A DNA stretch of 64,000 nt, from contig CM055092.1 in the NCBI GenBank assembly GCA_029204225.1, positions 60,327,401 to 60,391,400 on the forward strand, written 5' to 3'. Both the position numbers and the translations under genes were made by a program. Of the stretch, positions 1-11,519 are shown piece after piece. Within the stretch, counting starts at the first letter, position 1, and each line of letters starts with the position of its first letter. Under the pieces are notes generated by a model. It was not told the DNA's origin. It did no database searches and saw only the letters and a program-made list of their open reading frames with translations. The stretch is from Diphasiastrum complanatum (taxonomy: Eukaryota; Streptophyta; Lycopodiopsida; Lycopodiales; Lycopodiaceae).

Positions 1-330
1 TACTTTGGGTTTTCTGAGCTTCTATGCAACATAGTGCCTCACAGTGCAACCAAGGCAGCCCAAAGAATAGAAACCTTCAATGTATTGGAAAAGCAACTTG
101 GATTTCCCCATACCAATGTCCTTTGCACTAAAGGGAGAGATGAAAGTCAAGAAATGAAAGTAAACTTTAAAGACAAGACTCAACTATAAAGATCAGCAAA
201 TGCACACATATATATACCTTTCCAAATATATCTAACTTCTTGTAGATGACTATTTTTTTGAGTCTTTTTTTGACTGTAGGAGGGCGCTTTCTATAGTGGG
301 GACTTCAGTGAAAGTTGTGAGTGGATCTTG
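1..330. other. Unassigned left flank of copia-1
   Basis: No recognisable gene. Frame 1 of the plus strand is open from the window edge to a TAA at 187-189 (about 62 codons), but I do not recognise the peptide. It could be the end of an exon entering from the left or chance. The sequence does not resemble the 3' LTR found at 4221, so the 5' LTR of the copia element that follows is not here. Confidence 0.3.
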
Positions 331-458
331 GACAAGGGCTAGGACAGCCATACAGGGGGATAGTTTCAAATCCAAAAGCTGAGGGTTATTGAGCAAGTGC
401 CTGCATACCCTAGTTGGGTGAAAACCCCAGTTTACCTGTGTTTTATTTCTATCCAGCT

Positions 459-1356
459 ATGTCTAGTCTTGCAGAGAACCTGCTGAGTGAAGCCAGCTGG
501 CTTGATAGCACTAACTTTAGCATTTGGAAATTCAAGATCAAGAACATTCTTGAAGACAAAGAATGTTGGAAGCTTGTGACCGGTGAGGAGCCTGTTCCAA
601 CATCTGAACTTGAACTCAAGGACTATATCAAGAGAGGGGAAAAGGCACACATGATCATCAACATGTCGGTGAGGGATAATGTGATTCCTCTAATCAGGTC
701 AGCCAAAGGGCCTGTAGATGCATGGCACATTCTTTGTGCATTGTATGAGACAACAAGTACAACTAGGTTTCTCAACTTGAAGAACAAGTTGTATACTCTC
801 AGAATGGAGACAGGGGAGACAATTACTGATAATCTTACTAAGATTCAGGATCTTAGATATCAGCTTTCTGTGCTTGGAGAGTCTATTGCTGACAAAGACT
901 TGGTGCCAATAGTTCTGAATAGCTTGTCATATGCTTATCAGAACTTTGTGATGATGATATCTGTGAGGGAAAAGATCCTACCTATGGAGTGAAGAGGTCT
1001 ATGGTCTCTTGTTACAGGAGGAGATGAGGAGAGTTAATCTCTCTAAGAGGGAAGATTTCCTGGAGCATGCCTTTGCTTCTAAGAAGAAGCAAAATCCAGC
1101 CAAGGATAAAAAGAAAGGTAAAGGCAAGAACAAAGGAGCACCACAAACACTTGAGCAAGGAATGGAGAACTTGCAGATGTCAGAAGCACAATCCTCCTCA
1201 AGTACTTCTTCCACACCTCGAAGGAAGGGGAATTGCAATTACTGTGGTATATATGGACACTTTGCTTTTGAGTGCAGGAAGAAGCTTGCAGAGCAAAAGA
1301 AGGGCACAAAGAAGCAGGGAGGAAATGTTGTTGAGAGTGTTGCAAGAGAGGAGTAG
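459..1356 (+). pseudogene. copia-1 gag remnant
   Basis: Gag polyprotein of a copia element, the structural protein of the virus-like particle. The first ATG of the conserved N-terminus (MSSLAENLL) is at 459. The following SWLDSTNFSIWKFKI block is typical of the DUF4219/UBN2 gag domain. A TGA at 990-992 ends the first frame, and the rest continues in another frame to a TAG at 1354. A basic lysine-rich stretch (about 1080-1140) precedes a CCHC zinc knuckle, CNYCGIYGHFAFEC, at about 1233-1274, which fits CX2CX4HX4C. The knuckle is intact although the gene is broken. Confidence 0.88.
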
Positions 1357-1399
1357 AGTGACATAAGGCAAGCAGAGTTATTTTCTGTTGCATTGGCCT

Positions 1400-2667
1400 C
1401 ACAAGTTGCAACATGTGGTTGGTACATTGACTCAGGTGCTTCAAAGCACACGACCCCTCATAGGGATTGGTTTGATACCTTTGTGGGGATTTGTGCCTAG
1501 GTGATAACTCAACACACAAGGTCAAGGGAAGGGGCACAGTACCTGTAAAGCTTCCATCAGGAGAAGTCAAAGTCATTAAGAATGTCTTATATGTATCAGG
1601 ACTTGCTAAAAATCTTCTTTTAGTAGGAGCTATCACTCAACAAAATTTGAAAGTAGAATTTGATGCTACTTCTTGTCTTGTGTTGGACTTGAGTGATAGT
1701 ATGAAGGTTGTGTCCAAAGGATTGTAGGAAGATAATCTATACAGGTTGTACACTTCTATCCCTAGTCAGCATGCTTATACAACAAAAGGAAGTGATGTGG
1801 ATAGGTTGTGGCATGAGAGGTATGGACATCTTGGCTACCAAAGCATGCAGGTGTTGAACCAACGTCATATGGTGGAGGGACTTCCAGTTGTTAAGCCAAG
1901 TTCTTCAGTTTGCGAGGCTTGCGCTATGGGAAAATTGAAAAGACAGAAGTTTCCCAAGGAGAGCACCACCAGGGCAGCAGGTATACTTGACTTGGTACAT
2001 TCAGATTTGTGGGGGCCAACCCAAACCAAATTTGCAGGGGGGGCATTTCACTTTATGACCTTTATTGATGACTTCTCACGCAAGATTTGGATTTATTTCT
2101 TGAAGCTAAAATCTGAAACATTCAAGTACTTCCAGCATTTCAAAGCTTTGGTAGCAGAACATTCAAGAAAGAAGATAAAGATGCCCAGGTCAGACGATGG
2201 TGGAGAGTTCATTAAGACAGAATTTGTGGAATTCTGCAAGGCCAATGGGATCAAAAGACAGCTTACAGCTCCTCATACCCCTCAACAAAACGGCGTAGCC
2301 GAGAGAAAGAACCAAACTATTGTGGAGTGTGCAAGGTACATGCTCAAGGCAAGGGGCTTGCTCAACTCTTTTTGGGGCGAGGCAATGCACACAACAGTGT
2401 TTCTGTTGAATAGAAGTCCAAGTAAAGTTGTGGAAGGCGGGACTCCAGAAGAGGCATTTAGTGGCATTAAACCCAAGGTGGGCGATTTGCGAGTGTTTGG
2501 TTGTACGGCCTATGCCCATATTCCCAAGGATAAGAAGCTGGATGCAAAAATCAGCAAAGTGTATTTTCTTGGGATACAGTGAAAAAAGCAAAGCTTACCG
2601 ACTTTACGATCTTACTAGCAAGAAGAGGATCATAAGTCGAGATGTGATCTTTGAAGAACTGGTATAG
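1400..2667 (+). pseudogene. copia-1 protease and integrase remnant
   Basis: The aspartic protease active site WYIDSGASKHT is near 1420-1452 and is followed by a frameshift near 1490. The GAG-pre-integrase/zinc-binding region (HERYGHLGY, later CEACAMGK) and the integrase core lie in 1746-2582. Candidate catalytic residues are visible: the Asp in DLVHSDLWGP, the Asp in FIDDFSRK and the Glu in GVAERKNQT. The integrase C-terminus (VFGCTAYAH, then FLGYSEKSKAYRLY) crosses a frameshift near 2580 and stops at 2665. The order protease, integrase, RT is diagnostic for Ty1/copia. The DDE residues survive but the frame is broken several times. Confidence 0.9.
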
Positions 2668-2689
2668 TCCTATTGACAACTATTTTGCC

Positions 2690-4219
2690 AAGGAGCAATT
2701 CATAAAGAGTCAGTCGGATTGCAACCTGTTCGTGAAGGAGGAAGATGGGAACTGTCATGCCCATGACTGGTCTCGGGTAGCGTGTCCACGCTAGGGACCG
2801 GTAGACCAACAACCCGTAAGTTAATTGTGACGGGGCTCTTATGTGTACATGGTCATAATTAATGGTTGTAGGCCTAAACACATGGTGGTGGAGTTGGTAT
2901 GGGTCTATCAGTGAGTCATTAGGGAACTGGATGACGTGGCCCAGATAGACTGCAGAGGTGTCTGGTGAGGTGTCACAGTGCACTACTAGTGGTGCATAAG
3001 CCTTGGAGGGTATAAGTATACTCGCTGGGCTCTCGCTAGTGTATGCTTGATTTTGTGATTAGTAGCAACATGCTGATGGTGTGACTCCTCTTTCCATGAC
3101 TCTGATTGATCCATAGCTTGGGGGCTAGATCCGTACGATCTAGGTTACGGTTGGGTTGGTTTAACCTCCACCAATCCCATGTGTTGTTGCTTTGTATGGT
3201 ATGCTTAGACTAGAATCCTGTTGTGAGGACTTTATAGGAACATTGTTTTGATAGTTCTCTATGTGGATGACTTGGTCATCACGGGTAACGATGAGCAGCT
3301 TATTGAAAAGCTGAAGGCTCATTTATCAAATGAGTTCAAGATGAAGGATTTGGGTCTAATCCACTATTGTCTTGGCTTGGAGGTTTGGAAAAAGCAAAAC
3401 TGTGTGTTTATTTCCCAAGCTAACTATGCATGTGAAGTCTTGAACAGGTTCAACATGCAGGATTGCAAACGTATCCACGCCCATTGATACTAGCTGTAAG
3501 CCATCTAGAGATGATGGCACTCCTTTTGTGGACGAGTCTCTTTATAGGCAGCTTGTGGGTAGCCTGATTTATCTCACCACTAAGAGACCAGATATTTCCT
3601 ATGCGGTTGGTGTAGCAAGCCAGTTCATGAGTTTTCCAACTGAAGCACATTGGAAAGCAGCTAAGAGGGTTTTGAGGTATGTCAAAGGGACAACCTGCTA
3701 TGGGATTGAGTACACAGATGACGGAAAGCTTCAGCTTGGAGGCTTTACCGATTTGGATTGGGCAGGTGATAGGAATGATCGAAAGTCGACCACAGGTTAC
3801 ACTTTCAACCTTGGTTCAGGGGCCATTTCTTGGTGTAGCAAGAAACAACCCACAATTACCTTATCATCGATAGAGGCTGAGTACAGGGCAGCGGCAAAAG
3901 CTACCTGCGAGGCAATATGGCTCAGGAGACTTCTTGGGGAGGTGTAGATTCCATAGGATGGTCCTACTATTCTTCATTGTGATAGCCAGAGTTGCATCCA
4001 GCTTGCCAAAAATCCTGTGTACCATCCTCGTACGAAGCATATTGAGGTGGACCAGCACTTCTTACGAGAGAAGATACAAAGCAGAGAAATTCAGCTCGAG
4101 TACTGTTATACCAACGATCAAGCAGCAGATATCTTTACTAAGGCACTTGGTAGAGAAAAATTTGAAAAGTTTCGTAGCATGCTAGTTGTTGGTATGAACA
4201 AAATAGCCATTGACGGGGG
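2690..4219 (+). pseudogene. copia-1 reverse transcriptase/RNase H remnant, split by a solo LTR
   Basis: The conserved RT segment KSQSDCNLF lies just before 2750 and the YVDD catalytic box (LYVDDLVITGND) just after 3245. The solo LTR with one copy of its target duplication (2753-3241) separates them, and without it the frame would be continuous. The RT fingers, normally some hundreds of residues between the integrase C-terminus and KSQSD, are missing, so there was also a deletion before about 2690. RNase H follows: the Asp motif in DLDWAGDRND at about 3752-3781, SSIEAEYRA near 3867, and the TKHIEVDQHF tail. A frameshift lies near 3486 and a TAG at 3945. The C-terminus ends at the polypurine tract. 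Confidence 0.9.
2753..3236 (+). mobile_element. Solo LTR inserted in copia-1 RT
   Basis: A 484-bp block begins TGTCATGCCC and interrupts the copia RT. It is flanked by a perfect 5-bp direct repeat GGAAC at 2748-2752 and 3237-3241, the size expected of an LTR-retrotransposon target duplication. It holds a TATA-like GGGTATAAGTATAC at about 3007-3020 and no open coding frame. The right end (CTTTATA) is not the usual CA, so the exact terminus is uncertain. It may be a Ty3-type LTR judging from the TGTCATGCC start, but the internal region is gone, as after LTR-LTR recombination. Confidence 0.72.
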
Positions 4220-4580
4220 GTGTTGAAATAAATGCCTATTTTGCCCCTTAAGGCTTATATACTTGTAACTTGTAAGTTGTGCATAAGACATGGGGGTAAA
4301 ACATATATGTACATAGTACACCCCACTTGTGCTCATTAGGCAAGTAATAACAAGTAGGTTGAGGACCCATGTGGGTTCTAGAGCTAGAATTAGCAAGACA
4401 CCACCTCTATATGCTAAAAGTAGCCCATAGTTTGGAGGGGTTTCCACGCCCTACTACTCTTTGAATAATCATTCAAGTTGTGTGAGCTTTGAAGTCCTCT
4501 CTCTCTTGCTTTTGTCTTCTACTCCATAGCTGGTTTTTTTTCAAGCTTTCATAGTGTGCTTACTATGCTGTTATGATACT
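4211..4580 (+). repeat. copia-1 polypurine tract and 3' LTR
   Basis: The G-rich tract TGACGGGGGG at 4211-4220 follows the RNase H stop region directly. It is followed by TGTTGAAATAAATGCC, a typical LTR start with TG. The LTR runs for about 300-360 bp. Its right end is unclear because inverted copia-2 RNase H sequence begins at about 4585. The motif ACTCCATAGCT occurs twice (about 4520 and 4579). Confidence 0.7.
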
Positions 4581-4584
4581 CCAT

Positions 4585-5625
4585 AGCTAGGCCTTGGAAT
4601 TTGTCACCTTTGACATACCTCAACAACCTCTTCGCCGCTTTCCAATGGGTTTCAGTTGAGTTGCTCATGAACTGGCTTGCCATTCCAACCACATAGGCTA
4701 TATCTGGCCTCGTAATAGTAAGATAATTCAGGCTTCCAACAAGTTGCCTATAAGGAGTTTCGTCCAGAAGGCTTGCACCTAGTATTTATGGAAATGAAGA
4801 TTTTTTTGCAATCCTGCTTGTCAAATTTGTGCAAGACTTTTCATGCATCTTTACTCGGGAAATGAGAATACGACGTTTCTTCTTCCACACTTCTAACCCT
4901 AGGCAATAGTGAATCAAACTCAACTCTCTCATATCAACTCATCAGACAAATGAGCTTTCTCCTTTGCAATCAACTTCCCATTGTTACCTATGATGACAAG
5001 TTCATCCACGTAGAGAACATGCTTTACATAGTGATTGCAAATATGACTTGCTTTTTATAACGTGCTATTTTGCAAAATAGTCATATGTATTGTGCTCTAG
5101 GTGCTTGTTTCAAACCGTACAATGCCTTGCACACCAAATATTCCTTACCTTTTGCCTCAAAGCCTTGTAGATCTCTTTATCTGATTGCATGTTCAAAAAT
5201 GTGGTCTTCACATCCATTTGATGGACCTTCCAATCATAGAATGTAGCCAATGCCAAGACCATCTTGATGGATGTCATCTTTGCGACGTGCAAAATTCTTG
5301 TCGTAATCCAATCCTTCTTGCTACACATAACCCTTTCCAACCAGCCTTGCCTTATGGTTGTCAATGCTCCTATCCTCTTGGTATTTGGTCCTATAGACCC
5401 ATTTATACCCAATGGGACATGGCAATTCCACGAGAATTCCACATATCATTTTTGAGAATAGAGTCATACTCTTCTTGCATGACTTGATGCCATATTTTCT
5501 CCTTTCTTGCCTCAATGAAAGAATGTGACTCGGTGAATCCAAGATAGTAGTTATAAGTGCACACTGCAAACTTAGACTCTCTTGTTGCATAGGTTTCTTT
5601 TAAGACCTTCTCACTTGTCATCTCA
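4585..5625 (-). pseudogene. copia-2 RT and RNase H remnant
   Basis: On the minus strand, 5620-5110 encodes the RT N-terminal region: KDWITTRILHVAKMTSI and WKVHQMDVKTTFLN, the first RT Asp block of copia elements. The YVDD region lies near 5000 in broken frames (complement of ttcatccacgtagagaa). From about 4790 to 4590 the RNase H start reads RQLVGS, RPDIAY and THWKAAKRLLRYVKG, and the similarity stops abruptly at about 4587. The terminal RNase H part and the 3' LTR are absent. Confidence 0.85.
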
Positions 5626-5819
5626 TTCTTTCACCGTTTGCCGGTACCACCTTCGTAGATTCTTTGAAGGAGGTGGTGATGAAGATGGTGACCATGTATC
5701 CCATGGAATCCTACCCTTCTTTCTTATACCGTCATCTGTCTCATCCTTATGGTCATGCATGGGATTGTGTGACTATCCTCCTATGGCCCTCTTAGAGCTT
5801 GTCTTGGATCTTCCTCATT

Positions 5820-7440
5820 GGAATCTATGGTTAGAATAAATTCACTTGTGCCCATCTTCTCATGCTCTTCCACATGAGGTGAGTGATCATCATCAAAGAT
5901 CCTGACTTATGATCTTTTCTTGCTGGTAAGATCACACAGTCCATAGGCTTTCTCCTCTTCACAATATCATAGAAAGATACACTCGGATGATCTTGCGTCC
6001 ATTTTCATCTTGTCATCCTTGGGGATTTGAGTGTTTGTCGTACAACCAAACACCGACAAGTTCCCATTGATCCCCTTGAGTGCCTCATCTAGTGTCTTTC
6101 CTTTCACAACTTTTGTTCGTCGACTTTGATTCACAAGAAAAATAGTTTTTATGAAGTGCTTTGGCCCAAAAAGAGTATGGCAACTCCTTTGCCTTCATCG
6201 TACTTCGAGCACGCCCAATTATGGTTCAGTTCCTCCTCTCAACTATGTCGTTTTGTTGGGGTGTGTGCAGCAGTAAATGGCCTTTGAATACCGTCTGCCA
6301 TGCAAAATTCAACAATGTCATATGTATTCACCACTACCATCCGACTTGAGCATCGATATCCTCTTCCATGTTTGATTCTCCACCAAAGCTTTGAACTGCT
6401 TGAAGTACTTCACAACTTCAGATTTTTGCTTCAAAAAATATACGCAAGCCTTTCTAGAGAAATCATCTACAAAGGTCATAAAGTGATATCCCCCCCCACC
6501 CCCCGCCCCCCTAGCCCAAGGTCTAGCTTGGATTGGCCCCTGCGAATCTGAATGGTTCAACTCAAGTATCTCCTCACCACAATATCTAAAGTACCAAACT
6601 AAGTACTTTAAGCAGCTAAAGTACCAAGTTAAGTATCAACAGCAACTAAAGTACGAAATTAAGTACCAAGTTAAGTACCAAAATCAGCTAACGTAGCCGA
6701 TTAAGACCTAAAACCAACTATAGTTGCAAATTAAGAAGCAAAAGCAGCTAATTACTACCATAATACTAAAAGTGCTAAAAGTAACGAAATTCATTACAGA
6801 CAGAATCCTACGATGTAATTTACCCTTTCTCTTGTGGCTAGTAGCGCTTCCCTTGGGAAATTTTTGCCATTGCGGCTTTCCCATAGCTCAAACCTCACAA
6901 ACTGATGAGCTTGGCTTGATTAATGAAAGCCTCACTACAATATGGTCCTTGTTTAGCACATGCATGCTATGGTAGCTAAGATGGCCATTCCTCTCATGCC
7001 ACAACGTATCGACATCACCCTGTTTGGTTGTATAAGCATACTGATTGGGGATAGTTGTATATAATCTGTAGAGGCCATCTTTTTGCATCCCTTTGGCTAC
7101 AAACTTCATCCTATCAGCCTTGTCCTTGACAAGACAAGCTAAGTCATCAAATTCAACTTCGAAATTTTGCTTGGTGATAGTGACAACTGAAGGAAGGTTT
7201 TGAGCCCCGGTCCATAAAGGTCATTCTTGATGACCTTTACCTCTCCTAAGGGAAGGTTGACTAGAAAATTGCCCTTGACCTTGTGTAAAATTGTCACTCA
7301 AGCACACCGCCTGTCCATCACTTAACTCTTCAAAGGACTTAAACCAATACTTATCAAGAGTCACGTGCTTTGAAGCGCTAGAGTTGATGTACCAACCACA
7401 ATAATTGGTTTGTGTAGGCAATGCAACAAAGACTTTATGT
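5820..7440 (-). pseudogene. copia-2 protease/integrase remnant
   Basis: 7421-7221 minus holds the protease area: CGWYINSSASKHVT, in which the catalytic DSGA is changed to NSSA. 7109-6888 minus holds the pre-integrase zinc region (LWHERNGHLSYHSM). 6560-6318 minus holds integrase core peptides (HFMTFVDDFSRKACVYFLKQK). Around 6040-5900 lies the integrase C-terminus. A poly-C stretch at about 6487-6512 and a low-complexity block with repeated AAGTACCAA-like words (6585-6700) interrupt the coding region. Confidence 0.85.
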
Positions 7441-7655
7441 CATCTTGCTCCTCCTTTGCAATGCATTTAGCTTTTTATTTTCATTAAGCAAAATTTTTAG
7501 ACATATAACACATGATTAGATTCAAAGAAAAATGCAAGAGGGTAAACTAGGGTTTGGACCCAACTAGGGTGTCTTGTGTCTTGATGAATACTCCTCAGCT
7601 TCTAACTTTGAATCTATCACACGCTATGGCTGTCTAGCCTTGTCCAAGATCGGGA

Positions 7656-7894
7656 AATTATGCATACAGTGATGCAACAGAACATATCAAACTTTTGCTG
7701 AATGATGAGAAAGATGAAGCACTTGCAACTAGAAAAGCTTTCTTTGCCTTGCAGGTTCAAATAAATGCATATCACCAAGTAGCAGAACTTTGTAAGTTTG
7801 TAGACATCCGAATGTAGTCTTTAACTGGTGTGACTACCTGTGTGTGGTGGGACTACACTCTGAATGCCAGCATGTTCTTTTTTCTGTGTGATAG
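7656..7894 (+). other. Unassigned exon-like stretch between copia-2 and the MFS exon
   Basis: Immediately right of the copia-2 leader one plus-strand frame is open from about 7664 to a TAG at about 7806 (roughly 47 codons, with the acidic/lysine-rich motif NDEKDEALATRKAFF). I do not recognise it. It does not look like an MFS transmembrane segment. A TTTGCCTTGCAG at about 7744-7755 looks like a 3' splice site. It may be a broken host exon, an intron or chance. The rest up to 7894 is the intron in front of the MFS exon, ending with an AG. Confidence 0.3.
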
Positions 7895-9334
7895 GCAGCA
7901 TTAGCCAGGGCAGCAAATGGGCTTGGACTTGCAGTGGTCGTTCCAGCTGTTAAGTCCCTCGTTGCAGATTTCAATCAGGAAGAGACTCGAGGTGTTGCCT
8001 TTGGGTGGTTGCATGGTGCTGGACAGCTAGGAACAGTTGTCGGAGGGTTGTTTGCTACATTAATGGGAGAGAGAAAAGTTATTGGAGTGGCAGGCTGGAG
8101 AGTTTCATTCTTGATTGTCGCTTCCATCAGCCTGCTCTTGGGTATGGCACTTTACTTTTTGGTGCATGACCCTCATCATCAGCATGGTCATTCTTGTGGA
8201 AGGTGTGTAAGTTTGATGATCAATGTGCTGCCTGATCATAATTTTTCAATTTCTATAATGGAGATATCTTGAAAGTTCAAGAACTTGTGTCGTGGGTAAC
8301 TTGGGTTCATTGGTTCTTATCAATGTAAATATAAAAACAAAAGCATCCTGAATTTCAGTGTGAAGGATTTCTTTTCAGCAAAGGGTATTCCTGGAGATAT
8401 TTTGTGCAGTTACTGACTTGGTAGTTTTTTTATGAGCTTGGCCAAGCTTACCAGTGGTTTTCTCTACAGAAATCTGCACATACATGATGAAGAAATCAAA
8501 GAAGTATACGGTACTGTTAGGGAGCTTTTCAAAGAAATACAAACTGTTTTTTCTGTCAAAACATTTTGGGTTATTGTGGCTCAAGGAGTGGTCGGTTCAA
8601 CACCATGGGCTGCGATGCTCTTTTTCACCCTTTGGATGGAGCTTTTGGGCTTTACCCACTTTCAAGCTGCTTTCAATGTAGCGCTCTTCTCTATTGGTAA
8701 TGCAATAGGCTCTGTTTTTGGAGGCTGGGTTGGTGACAAAGCTGCAGCTTATTTTCCTGATGCTGGTCGAATTATTTGTTCACAATTCAGTGCTGGAGTG
8801 GGAATACCTTTATCGGGATGTTTATTGCTTGGACTCCCAAAGGATTCAAAGTTTGCATGGGCATACTCGATAGTGTTATTTTTCATGGGATTTCTCATGT
8901 CCTGGAATTCGCCTGCTACCAATTGGCCTATATTTTCAGAAATTGTCCCTCCACATCTTCGTACTACTGTTTATGCTATTGATATGGCCTTTGAGAATTC
9001 CATAGCTGCAATAGGGACGCCACTTGTCGGTTTCTTATCTGAGCATGTTTTTGGATTTAAGAAGTTGGCAGGCCAAAGTAAGATCAAGCAAGATCAAGGG
9101 AATGCACAGGCCCTTGCTCGTGGTCTATTTGTATGCATTGCAGTGCCTTTCACTATTTGTGTTTTGATAGTTTCCCTCTTGTATTTAACCTATCCAAAGG
9201 ACAGGGACCTTGTCAAGATCAGAGAATATAGCAGCAATATGTTTGAAATGGAATCAACCTTGGGTAAAGAGGAAGCAGGAGACTTGATTGGGAACCGTGG
9301 TCGTTGGTCTGTTGAAGGATACGAAGCTGAGTAA
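7895..9334 (+). CDS. MFS transporter, UNE2-like (3' exons; 5' part not in window)
   Basis: Membrane transporter of the major facilitator superfamily; the substrate is not known from sequence. Two exons fit: about 7895-8202 and 8470-9334, with a 267-bp GT-AG intron whose junction restores an Arg codon. The first exon encodes NGLGLAVVVPAVKSLVAD and GVAFGWLHGAGQLGTVVGG. The second encodes GVVGSTPWAAMLFFTLW, SWNSPATNWPIFSEIVPP and LRTTVYAIDMAFE. These blocks match the Arabidopsis UNE2 (At1g78130) type as I recall it. About 390 residues are present, with hydrophobic segments covering roughly the last two thirds of a 12-helix protein. The start codon and first helices are missing. Upstream lies copia-2, so they lie beyond the window or were lost. 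The frame is intact to TAA at 9332. Confidence 0.85.
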
Positions 9335-11094
9335 TGTTTGACAGTCGATGTTAAAGCCTCGAGTAGGAATTTGATGAATAAGATTATTTATTGGAGACAG
9401 GCAAAGTAGGCATTACTCAAGTTCTTTTCTGCCTCTGCCAAGACTTCTGCTGCCTTGTGTTTTGCAGTGGGATTCGTAAATTGGATCTTCAGTAAGTGGT
9501 GAGTTGGTTAGGACTTTCTTACCTCTCCTTGAGGTCAAGAGTCTTGACTCAATCTGCTGCACAAGAGAAAAAAAGGATACTGCAATTTATCTTTTGCATG
9601 GTAACAAAATATGTCTATCAATTTGGATGGCCAATGTTAGACCTGAAGCTGGCTTGCACGAGACTCTTATATATAGACCTTCAGAGGAGAAAAGAAAATC
9701 ACCTTCTTTGGTTTGGAAGGCACGTAAAACAAATTTGAAAAACCAACAATGTATTGGTAAGGGTGGTGACAATGATTTGTGATCTCTTATAGAAATTGAG
9801 GTATCAGCTCAAGTGAATTGTAATTTCTGAGGCAATTTGGAGGATGCCAATTATTAATCAGAGACTAGCGTAAGTTTGGATGGTGGTCACAAAGGTTACC
9901 TTTTGCAAGCCAGAAGGGAAGTTGCAAACGATTCATGAATAGGCAGACTTAGGCCTGCTGTATGAGTTGACAGGATATTATAACAAACCAGATTTGACCT
10001 TTTTACATGGAATTCTCAATAAAGTCAATGTTTCTCAGGAATGAATGTTTCTAGGAATCTGTTCGAATCGGACAAAATTGGGTTGATTCAAACAGCTGAC
10101 TCGAATCGGCCAGAAAATTATAGTGCTTAGTTTTGTTGAATGATGTTCATGCTGTAACCCGTATTTTCCCTTTCTATGATTGCTTTTTGACAAAGAAATT
10201 GTGTAGGGTACCATCATGATACAAAGTAGGTATCCTTTCTTTTTGTCTGGGTCACAACGGTTAAATTCTACTTGATGAAACCAAAGTGCTTGTAATTTTA
10301 TGTCCTAGTTTCTTGGTATGACCATCTTGTTAAATGACATTGCTGAAATCAGGATGGCATGCTCAATCTCCAGGAAGTTCTAACCGTGCATGGTTAACAA
10401 ATGAATACTATTTATTTGATACAGATATCAAATTGAAGAATCTACGCTGATCCATTCAGCAAATCAGTTGAATGGAAGAGAAGGTATGTTGTCATTGACC
10501 TGGATGGCCTTTTTGTCGAGTCATTTTCTTTTAAGTTAATTTTTTCATGGCTAGCAAAGTCAATCAAATGCTGTTGTTTCATGTTTTATAGTTCGTTGTG
10601 ATTCTTGAGGAAAAGCTCAGTGGGTATAGATAGTACTGAAGTTGCCATTGATGGAAATTTTGTTATTATGGCATTGATGCGAGTCATTTTTGTTGGTTTC
10701 TTAGGAATTATGAATGTTGGTATGGGTTTGAAGATATGTGATTTAGAAGGACGTGAAGTAGCGATGCGGCAAGATGAATAAGGGATAAAAAGAGGGAGAA
10801 AAGAGGAGGAAGAGGAAGGGCCAGGTGGATGAAATATGAGTGATGTTGATTTGATTTTACTTTGTATTGTTATTTGTTGGGTTTTTTTTGGATTGTTTCA
10901 TGCTAGTAGTTTCAATCCAAAAGCCGAATCCCGTACAGCCACGAAAACCCACTTTTAGTACAATAAAGCTTGTGCTTTGTGCACAAAGATACAGCAGGCT
11001 CTCAAGCCAGTAGTAAGGAAAATTTAGTAGGCAATCAATCGTTTATGTGGAGCATCGTTGATGCTAATAGTTATAACATCTGATGTATTGAAAA
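9335..11094. other. 3' flank of the MFS gene and intergenic DNA, no gene seen
   Basis: About 1.76 kb without a supported gene. The first part probably holds the 3' UTR of the transporter. Only short, unrecognised open frames occur (for example 9496-9738). A G/A-rich stretch near 10770-10830 is simple sequence. Confidence 0.5.
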
Positions 11095-11480
11095 CATAGA
11101 TGCACTGCGTTTCTGAATGCGTTTCAGAATCGCGGTCAGAAACGCGATTCAGAAACGTGTTTATGAAAATTTCAAAAAAATGCCAGAAACATTTTTTTTT
11201 TAAATTTTTGGGCGATATGCGTATCAGATGAAAGCTCTAATTAAAAGCATTATCACTGTGTAGTTTGTCGACTGTTTCGGGTGCAGGATGGTCCAGTTCA
11301 GGTGCATTAATCCATGTTTCCCCCGAACCCCCTGAGCATTTATTGAAAACCAGAGCAAATAACAACCAAATAGCTATTGAAAATAAGATCTATTTGTGCC
11401 CCATCTACTGCACTTCTGAGAGGCAAAACGCTGCTTTGACCATTGATCCCCTAAAAAAATTTCAGCCATAAGCTATTTTT

Positions 11481-11519
<39 letters not shown>

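Larger units (their letters stand above)
331..4580 (+). mobile_element. Decayed Ty1/copia retrotransposon (copia-1)
   Basis: The order leader, gag, protease, integrase, reverse transcriptase, RNase H, polypurine tract, 3' LTR is that of Ty1/copia. The leader from about 331 (starting GATCTTGGACAAGG) is homologous to the leader of copia-2 on the other strand at 7655-7490, so both belong to one family. No 5' LTR is visible. The element is dead: stops or frameshifts occur near 990, 1354, 1490, 1725, 2580, 2665, 3486 and 3945. The N-terminal part of reverse transcriptase is missing, and a solo LTR sits inside the remaining part. Confidence 0.92.
4585..7655 (-). mobile_element. Decayed Ty1/copia retrotransposon in opposite orientation (copia-2)
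   Basis: Minus-strand copia fragments appear in the correct order from 7655 down to 4585: leader, protease region, pre-integrase, integrase, RT, RNase H. The peptides are close to copia-1: both have a YRLYT(S/T)IP block, an AYTTK block and VKPSSSVCE or IKPSSSVCE. Many stops and small deletions break it. No LTR is visible at either end: the leader meets unrelated DNA at about 7655, and the RNase H end abuts the copia-1 LTR. The two elements therefore lie tail to tail. Confidence 0.88.

Noticed and set aside
1-189. Open frame at the left edge as the missing 5' exon of the MFS gene
   Set aside because: The peptide is hydrophilic and shows no transmembrane or MFS motif.
11265-11471. 68-codon frame inside the MITE-like element
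   Set aside because: Too short, no homology recognised, and inside a non-autonomous element.
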